From NCBI GenBank assembly GCA_022606135.1, contig JABYQN010000009.1:1575001-1639000 (forward strand): a DNA stretch of 64,000 nt, given 5' to 3'. A model generated the notes under the pieces. It was not told where the DNA came from. It saw only the letters and a list, made by a program, of their open reading frames with translations, and searched no databases. Of the stretch, positions 57,965 to 64,000 are shown in pieces (within the stretch, counting starts at the first letter, position 1; each line of letters starts with the position of its first letter). The translations under genes and the position numbers were made by a program. The stretch comes from Fomes fomentarius. Its lineage: Eukaryota > Basidiomycota > Agaricomycetes > Polyporales > Polyporaceae.

Positions 57965-59406
57965 ATGGCCGCCCCTACGCGCAAGATTGGCGACTCTGAG
58001 GTCTCGTCAATTGGTTATGGTGCCATGGGCATCGCAGCCTATTATGACACCGTCCTTCCAGACGAAGAGAGATTGAAGGTATGCAGTGACGCCTACCCAT
58101 GTTTCTTATCTTGTAGCTCATACCTTTCTCTCAGGTACTCGATGGTGTATACGAAAGCGGGTGCACCCACTGGGATACGGCCGATGTATATGCCGATAGC
58201 GAACAGCTTATCGGGAAGTGGTACGTGTGTGTCACCCTCATCGCGGTGAATGTGCATACGAACAATACTGGCAGGTTCAAAAAGACAGGCAAAAGGAATG
58301 AGATCTTCCTAGCTACCAAGTTCGGGTTCATCATCGGCGAGCCTCGTCCCGATGGTAGACGTTTATGTGGGGAGCCCGATTATGTCTCTGAAGCACTCGA
58401 AAGGTCTCTCTCAAACCTAGGAGTTGACTACATTGACCTCTGGTATCTGCATCGGTGCGTGTAACACTCGCGTTTTCCTATACTCTAGAGATTGACACCC
58501 ATACACGTAGTACTGATCAAACAGTCCCTATTGAAGTGCGCCTCTACTGCTGCTCAAGTCTCTACTAGGGCTGACTGATCCACAGCGGACCATCGCCGCC
58601 ATGGCGGAGCAAGTGAAGTACATCTATTCGTTCCCAGAAACATCCATCACGCTGATTTCCCCTCATCGCATAGGGCTGGAAAGGTCAAGTACCTCGGGCT
58701 CTCCGAAGTCTCGGCTGAGACTCTTCGGCGCGCGCACGCTGTACATCCCATCTCAGCACTTCAAGTCGAATACTCGCCCTTCACACTCGACGTCGAGGAC
58801 CCCGAGCATGCCGTTCTCAAGACCGCGCGCGAGCTCGGCGTTAAGATCGTCGCATACTCTCCCGTCGGGCGCGGCCTTCTGACTGGCAAATACGTGCGTT
58901 CCCCTTTCTCTCCTTCGTCGAGTCTCTTGAGCTGACTCGATGTGGATGCAATGGTAGAGTTCGCCTGACGACCTCGAGCCGACCGACCAACGCCGCTACT
59001 TGCCACGCTTCTCGCAGGAGAACTTCCCCAAGGTACTCAAGATCGTTGACGGGATCAAGACCATCGCGGAGAAGCACAACGCGACGCCCGGACAGATCGC
59101 GCTCGCATGGGTGCTCGCCCAGGGCGACGATGTCCTGCCCATTCCCGGCTCTACGAAGCTAGCCGTAAGTGTCACACCCGGCGCCTGCTCCTTCGCAGCG
59201 ACGTAAGTTAGCAGTGTAGTACATGTTCGCTGACTGTGGTGCGACTCTCCCAGAATGTCAAGGAGAACATGGGTGCACGGCACCTGAAGCTGACTGTAGA
59301 GGAAGTTGAGCAGATCCGCGAGTTGGCCGTCGCGATGGAGGGAACACCTCGCTACCCGGCTATAGGGGCCGCGTTGTTGTTGGGCAACACTCCCCCGCTC
59401 GAGTAG
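57965..59406 (+). CDS. Aldo/keto reductase
   Basis: NADPH-dependent reductase of the AKR superfamily (YakC/pyridoxal-reductase-like group). The start at 57965 gives '[27 protein letters not shown]'; an in-frame ATG at 57914 would add 17 residues. The catalytic tetrad is present: Asp and Tyr in '[16 protein letters not shown]', Lys in 'FLATKFGF' and His in '[10 protein letters not shown]'. '[20 protein letters not shown]' and '[15 protein letters not shown]' are barrel strands. '[24 protein letters not shown]' binds the cofactor phosphate. Introns are short, and joins such as 'EQVK|AGKVKY' and '[11 protein letters not shown]' keep the frame. A degraded inverted copy follows tail to tail. Confidence 0.93.
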
Positions 59407-59554
59407 AACCTGTCCTTACAGCGGTGAGTGCAGCAGATGCACTGAAGGTTAACAAGCCATTCAAAGTATTTTGTATCGACTGGACGACCGTCTGGCTTCT
59501 ATACAAGCTGGTCCGTAGTAAGAATTCGAGAAAAACCTTCGACTATCTATCGTC

Positions 59555-60355
59555 CGCTTCTCGCCGAGCTTGTGCGCGGCCTTCAAGAGGCTGATCTTCT
59601 CGTCTTCGATGTCGAGCGTGATGGGCGAGTACTCCTCCTGGACTGCTACTATGGGGTGCATGGCGTGTGCGCGCGGGAGCGTTGCGGCGAAAACGTCGGA
59701 GAGTCCGAAGTGCTTGACTTTGCCTTTCCCGAGGTGGATGGGACAGGTTAGTTTGCAATCGATGTAGAACGCATAAAGGAAAGGGAGGCTTATTTGACGA
59801 GCTCGGCCATTGCGTGGACTGTGATCCAGTAACGACTTTGGTGTCGATTGTGTTGCGACTCAGCACACATGCATACACGGACCTCAATAGGGACCTTAGG
59901 GTCAGTCGAAGAATCAACGAAGGTCTGCGATCTCGTAGATAGCACAGATCGACGTAGTCGACGCCGAGGCTTTTACATTTCTATGACTTCTCTTCTCACC
60001 GACTTGCCGCTCACGGCGTCGGGTTCGGGGACGAACACAAATTTGGTCACAAGGAAAGTCCGCCCAAGCCTGCAGGGTAATATTGATATCAGCGCCAATG
60101 TTCTCAAGCTCAAGGTTTATATGACGTACTGACATACTAGCTACCAATGAGGTCTTCACTGTCTAGGTGGATGTCCGCGGTGTCCAAATCGGTGTATCCT
60201 AGCTTGTAGAGTGTGTCTAGGACATATGAGCATATTAACAAAGTCCGATAGCAGCGTAATCACATCAACGAACAGAAACCTTGCATTGTTCCGCCTCGTT
60301 AAGGACGTCTCCCCAGGCGCCACATCTCACGGATGGGAAGCTTCGCATGAGGCAT
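59555..60355 (-). pseudogene. Aldo/keto reductase pseudogene
   Basis: Decayed copy of the reductase at 57965, on the opposite strand and facing it. In order on the minus strand: 'MPHAKLPIRE', 'GAWGDVLNEAEQCKV', 'YKLGYTDLDTADIHLDSEDLIG', 'FLVTKFVFVPEPDAV', a stop after 'VIEM' combined with a frameshift, then 'KSLGVDYVDLCYLRD', and 'GKVKHFGLSDVFAATLPRAHAMHPI..EEYSPITLDIEDEKISLLKAAHKLGEK'. Homology ends there, so the C-terminal third is missing. The catalytic Tyr is His (DIH) and the catalytic His is Arg (YLR). In-frame stop, frameshifts, truncation and lost active-site residues together make it non-functional. Confidence 0.88.
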
Positions 60356-60890
60356 ATTGACGATGTTGGGAGAAGAGCTCAAATTCATCCATTTATATTC
60401 CGACCGGATGATAACTTCGCAACCGACCAATCTTTCGATCGCTTTCGCCATGTTGCCATCGCTGGGCCGTGGGAGGCCGTTAGGTGCGTGGCAAATATGT
60501 ATATAACGTGATCTCATGCAGGCGTTTCACTGGTGAGTATCCCGATCGGACTTGGGAGCGCTTCGCCCAGTCTGGCGCTTTCATAGCATTGGATCGTAAG
60601 TTTAAGTCGCAGCGTTTGCGTGTGCAGGAACATGTCTGTGCTTGGGCGTGTCATAACAAGTATCAGCCACGGTGAGCCCATCCCGCCCAACGCCGTACAT
60701 AAGCTGAGTACGCACCACGTCATTTCGCCCGAACAGTCGTAGTCGGGCTGCCGCCGCAACGCGCACACCGGCCGTATCAAACGCTCCCCATTCGTGTATA
60801 CAGCATTGTGCGGTCGGACTATGCATAGGTATAAAAGGCAGACTATGAGTGAGGTGTGTACAAAGCTTAACGCTATCTCACTTCATCACC
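60356..60890 (+). other. Upstream region of the NAD(P)-binding gene
   Basis: No gene is seen. TATAAAAGG at 60830-60838 lies about 55 nt upstream of the ATG at 60891 and is the likely core promoter. Confidence 0.5.
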
Positions 60891-61750
60891 ATGCGCATCA
60901 TCCTTACAGGCGTGACCGGCGTCGGTGCGTTATACTCCTCTCGCTCCACGTCCCCACACACTAACGTACTTCCTCGTGTGTACCCGCAGCCGGCCTTGCA
61001 ATATACCGCGCAGCGTTGAGCGATCCCGCCGTACAACATGTGACCCTCCTCACCCGCCGCGCCGTACCCTCTTGGGCCAAGCTTCCCCCGAATGCGACAG
61101 AAAAGACAGAAGTCATCCTCCAGAGCGACTTCAAGACGTACTCGCCCGACCTTGCTCGTCGCCTGGCAGACCATGACGGGCTGATCTGGGCACTCGGAAA
61201 GAGCGCAATTGGCATGTCGGAAGCGGACTACACCGAACTCACCTACGAGTACACCCTCGCCGCAGCACGCGCGCTGAAGGAGGCCGGCGCAGGGAAGCCA
61301 GACAAGCCGTTCCGCTTCCTATTCATCAGCGGGGAGGGCGCAGACCCGACAGGCAAGTCAGGCCAGATGTGGGCGCGAGTCAAGGTCCGTGTATCTCGAG
61401 AAGATTGAATCGGCGGCACTGACACTAACTTGTAGGGCCGTGTGGAGAGGGAGCTGGTAGAGTTGTTCAAGGACACGAACCTGAAAGCTCACGTATATCG
61501 CCCCGGATACTTCTTCCCCTCCAAAGACTACCCCGAGGACCGTCTCAACCAACGTGGTGGTGTCGAGCGTGCGCTCGACATGGTCGCGACCCCCCTGTTC
61601 AAGTACACTCCATGGTACTCCCCCATTGATGACTTCGGTCGGTTTGCAGTGGAGGTCGTGAAGGGTCGGTGGCCAGATCATGAGTTATTCCGGAATACGG
61701 ACATGAGGAAGCTGGTGAAGGAAGTTCCACCCCGTAGAGACGAGTTGTAG
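60891..61750 (+). CDS. NAD(P)-binding Rossmann-fold (NmrA/epimerase-like) protein
   Basis: Short-chain, extended-type dehydrogenase or epimerase homologue; substrate unknown. Exon 1 gives 'MRIILTGVTGV', and after an intron (about 60925-60990) 'AGLAIYRAALSDPAVQHVTLLTRR' completes the nucleotide-binding fold, GxTGxxG with Val in place of the usual middle Gly spacing. 'DFKTYSPDLARRLADHDGLIWALGKS', 'KPFRFLFISGEGADPTGKSG', 'GRVERELVEL' and 'LKAHVYRPGYFFPSK' follow the usual NmrA/HSCARG order. The Tyr-x-x-x-Lys dyad of true epimerases is not evident, so a redox-sensing or non-catalytic role is possible. A strong TATA box is present. Confidence 0.82.
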
Positions 61751-62734
61751 AACAAGTCCAATACATACCATATATCCGCTGTCATTCAGCAAGACGGGTG
61801 GCGAGTTCAAACGTTCAACGTTCAACGTTGCAACCGTTTGTTTCAAAATGCCGCATCAAGCTTACATAATCAGTCGCTGTCTCCGGAACATGCCCCGGTC
61901 TGGCCGCGGTACAGTTAGCAACTTGGTCAGTGCATCCATCTCGAGTCCTTCAGCTCTCATGAATTGCATGTCTGTGGCAACAGTGTGATGCCATCGACCT
62001 TGTTCGCACGGGAAGCCGGAATGTTTGAAGTCATCCTCGCTTTGGCCAGGGAGGTCGAGTTCAAAACTCGGTGCGCCCTGCATCTTACCACATCATAATG
62101 CATGCTTTGCCTGAAGGACGTCAACTGTCGACGGTCGATATCTCTACAGCGTCACTGCATGCGGTCGCATACACAATGCGCAGTAGTTGACGCCAAGAGT
62201 AGTTCAAGGTGATGTCATGGTCATGCGCTGGCTTACCCTTCCTCAGAAACATTCTCCTTAGCCCGGCTGAGTCAATGCGTCGACGAAAACAATTTGGTGC
62301 TGAACAAAAACCATCTCGACTAGTTGTTCCCTGAATGAGGCTCCTGGCATCTGACACCTCGCATATCTCGCTAGTAACTGTATCACCTTCAGTGTTCTCG
62401 ACAAGGTCTGTTCTTACGTTACTACTTTGGAACATCACCGCCACTGCCTTTGCGTGGAAAGCCTGACGTTGGATGCCTGGAGACGAGACAAACACTTTCT
62501 AGGCTTTTGTCTAGCCGTGGCCCCGGTGTGGCTCCGCCCCTCGCTTAGGCGCCTGGCCAACTGGTCCTATATAAAGTCCTTTTCGTCTCACCTGCTTCCC
62601 TCACACGACCCTCTCGCAACCACACAACCATTGACAACATCCTTTCACATCTGTACGTACTATTGCAACTGGTCACGATGTGTTGCTAACTGACGTGAAC
62701 GTTGGTAGACCACTACTACCACCAACCAGTAACC
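61751..62734 (+). promoter_or_regulatory. Intergenic and promoter of papain-like copy 2
   Basis: No gene is seen in the first 800 bp. TATATAAAG at 62568-62576 is a TATA box. A 5' UTR intron is likely at 62653-62708 (donor GTACGT, branch-like GCTAAC, acceptor GGTAG), ending 26 nt before the ATG at 62735. Confidence 0.5.
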
Positions 62735-63322
62735 ATGGTCGAGGTAATGCGAGCCAACGATATCCTGGCTGTGTCCTCCATGAGCTCATCTGACCCAGAC
62801 GACTGGCTCGCACGCGACTTCGACGTCGAATGCCCAGTCTATCTCCTCGTGCATCCCGCTTCGTCCACATCTAGCACCGCCTCGCGCTCCCGCTGTCGCT
62901 GGAGCGTCGCCTGGCCAGTCGGCGCAGGCAGCGTCAACGAGCGCAAGCTGACAGCGTGGCGGCACATCCAGCTCGAGGCGTGTGCGGACACGTTCAGCGC
63001 CGAGGGTGAGATGCACTACGGGTACTTCGGCGCGATCACCAAGTCAGCGGGCCCGGAGGTCGTCGCCGCAAGCCGATACGAGCTCGGGAAGACAAACCTT
63101 GCGAACAGGAGAGAGATTGAGAGGCTTGCGAGGGAGACTCCGGTTCTGGATGCAGAGGAGAACGACGGGTGGAGCTGCCAGGATTGGGTCAAGGACCTGA
63201 TTGACAGGATGGTCGCTGCCGGAGTTGTGTCAGCGGCTATATGCAATGGGGCGGTTTCGAGAGCCGTCTTGAACGGAGGTGAGCCTGCGCCGGACTATCG
63301 GAGTGACTCGGTCCCCTGCTGA
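62735..63322 (+). CDS. Unknown protein with papain-like motifs, copy 2 (altered active site)
   Basis: Paralogue of 54133-54699. The start at 62735 (context ACCATGG) gives 'MVEVMRANDILAVSS'. The same order of blocks is seen: 'PVYLLVHPAS', 'CRWSVAWPVG', 'AWRHIQLEA', 'HYGYFGAITKS', 'SRYELGKTNLANRREIERLARETPVL' and 'GWSCQDWVKDLIDRMVAAGVVS'. Relative to copy 1, the HW motif is RW and the Asn before the putative catalytic Cys is Ser, while the Cys and 'DWV' are kept. If copy 1 is a papain-fold enzyme, this copy may be inactive or use other residues. The last residues (PAPDYRSDSVPC) may instead be intronic, since GGAG|GTGAGC is a good donor. Confidence 0.65.
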   Translation: MVEVMRANDILAVSSMSSSDPDDWLARDFDVECPVYLLVHPASSTSSTASRSRCRWSVAWPVGAGSVNERKLTAWRHIQLEACADTFSAEGEMHYGYFGAITKSAGPEVVAASRYELGKTNLANRREIERLARETPVLDAEENDGWSCQDWVKDLIDRMVAAGVVSAAICNGAVSRAVLNGGEPAPDYRSDSVPC

Positions 63323-63640
63323 CGCTTGTGACCACAGCATGTTGACCACCCGGTGCTCTCTATGCTCAAAGTCCATCTTGTCGCTGTCGATCTGACCTAT
63401 TCTCACAATACCTGTATAGTACACGTATATCCCAGTCTTCTAATATGCGATCACCCAGCTCTTCCACTCCTGGAGGCTGCAGCTTCGAGGATTATTTCCA
63501 GCCCTGCTGATGCACGTTCATGGCTATCAACACTTCATGAATTGCGAGGTCGCATTAGGACGAGAATGTAAGTACGAGCTACGTCCCACATTCTCTCACA
63601 CTCTTCGTCAACAGCCTAACGGATCTCCGCAGGCATAGCC
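63323..63640. other. Intergenic
   Basis: Nothing recognisable is seen on either strand. Confidence 0.4.
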
Positions 63641-63979
63641 TCATTCCTGATGCCCATGTCCTCCCAGAAGTTTGAACGTCTCCCAGTCCACTATCGCTGT
63701 GATCCTCTCATCCTTGATCAGGGTGTTCCGAATTCGAGGTTTCAAATCTCCAAGTAATTGGCAACTGTGGCGTGAAGTCGACGCCCGAGCGCTCTTTTCC
63801 AAGTGCTTTGGAATACCTTTGCAATGCCTCCATTGTATTGGGACTAACACCCAAACAGTGCTGCGCACACACGTGTGGAACTCCGCGTCCCGTCGGCTGC
63901 GAAAGGCTGCACAGGTGGGTCGCTCCTGAATCATGTATCTGTGTATGGGGCCGTATGAGAATGACGCATGCGCAGGCAT
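63641..63979 (-). pseudogene. APH/choline-kinase-like phosphotransferase remnant
   Basis: A minus-strand frame contains 'GDLKPRIRNTLIKDERITAIVDWE', resembling the catalytic and metal-binding segment of aminoglycoside-phosphotransferase-like kinases (HGDLxPRNIL...ITAIIDWE). The catalytic-loop His is replaced (LLGDL) and an extra residue lies inside PRN. The expected continuation (NFWEDMGIRNEA) is in another frame. I could not find the N-terminal lobe in the remaining window. It is either a pseudogene or the 3' end of a gene with unresolved introns continuing past the right edge. Confidence 0.4.
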
Positions 63980-64000
63980 GACAGACGGGAACCGTCTGCC

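Noticed and set aside
59461..60160. Aldo/keto reductase copy as a live gene with introns
   Set aside because: The stop and frameshift lie inside homologous segments without splice signals, two catalytic residues are replaced and the C-terminal third is absent.
1..64000. tRNA, rRNA, CRISPR array, prokaryotic operons
   Set aside because: No tRNA-like T-arm/anticodon pattern, rRNA sequence or spaced repeat array was found. The gene structure is that of a eukaryotic nuclear genome.

Overview
The window is nuclear DNA from a filamentous basidiomycete, most likely an Agaricomycete such as a wood-decay polypore. The genes are closely packed and GC-rich. They are cut by many introns, mostly about 45-75 nt, with GT(A/G)NGY donors and short (T/C)AG acceptors. 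The recognisable proteins are fungal: CFT1, SEC31, GPN2, HPM1, a RECQ1-type helicase, an SDE3/MOV10-type helicase, fungal GSTs and class 3 lipases. Joining exons by hand restores continuous reading frames in nearly every gene, and this is the main support for the models.

Layout. 1-409 (-): 5' part of a secreted class 3 lipase. 1265-7102 (+): CFT1/CPSF160. 8058-10355 (+): Ser/Pro-rich protein of unknown function. 10835-14339 (-): RECQ1-like DNA helicase, divergent from GPN2 at 14651-15939 (+). 16545-17435 (+): GST. 18572-20240 (+): flavin monooxygenase with a signal peptide. 20991-25930 (+): SEC31. 26973-28259 (+): second lipase. 28775-29681 (-): second GST. 30173-31834 (-): FAD-linked oxidase. 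32762-36245 (+): SDE3/MOV10-like RNA helicase with N-terminal zinc fingers. 37364-38532 (+): a paralogue of that N-terminal half with no helicase. 39132-40833 (-): NIPA-like Mg transporter, divergent from an Xaa-Pro aminopeptidase at 41183-44531 (+). 45139-48276 (+): SPATA20/DUF255 thioredoxin-domain protein with one apparent frameshift. 48731-51845 (-): an AT-rich accessory gene for a 961-aa P-loop NTPase with a possible C-terminal nuclease. 52319-53100: two orphan ORFs. 53600-53739: a 50-bp direct repeat. 54133-54699 (+) and 62735-63322 (+): a paralogous pair of unknown proteins with papain-like motifs. 55790-57521 (-): HPM1 histidine methyltransferase. 57965-59406 (+): aldo/keto reductase, with a dead copy pointing at it (59555-60355, -). 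60891-61750 (+): NAD(P)-binding protein. 63641-63979 (-): kinase-like remnant.

Most of the window is core cell machinery: mRNA 3' processing, COPII transport, RNA polymerase assembly, genome stability, Mg transport and peptide trimming. Between these lie accessory genes for detoxification and secretion. Several accessory genes occur as local pairs (lipase x2, GST x2, papain-like x2, aldo/keto reductase plus pseudogene, zinc-finger module x2), which points to repeated short-range duplication. The most unusual loci are the AT-rich NTPase gene at 48731-51845 and the helicase / helicase-less pair at 32762-38532.
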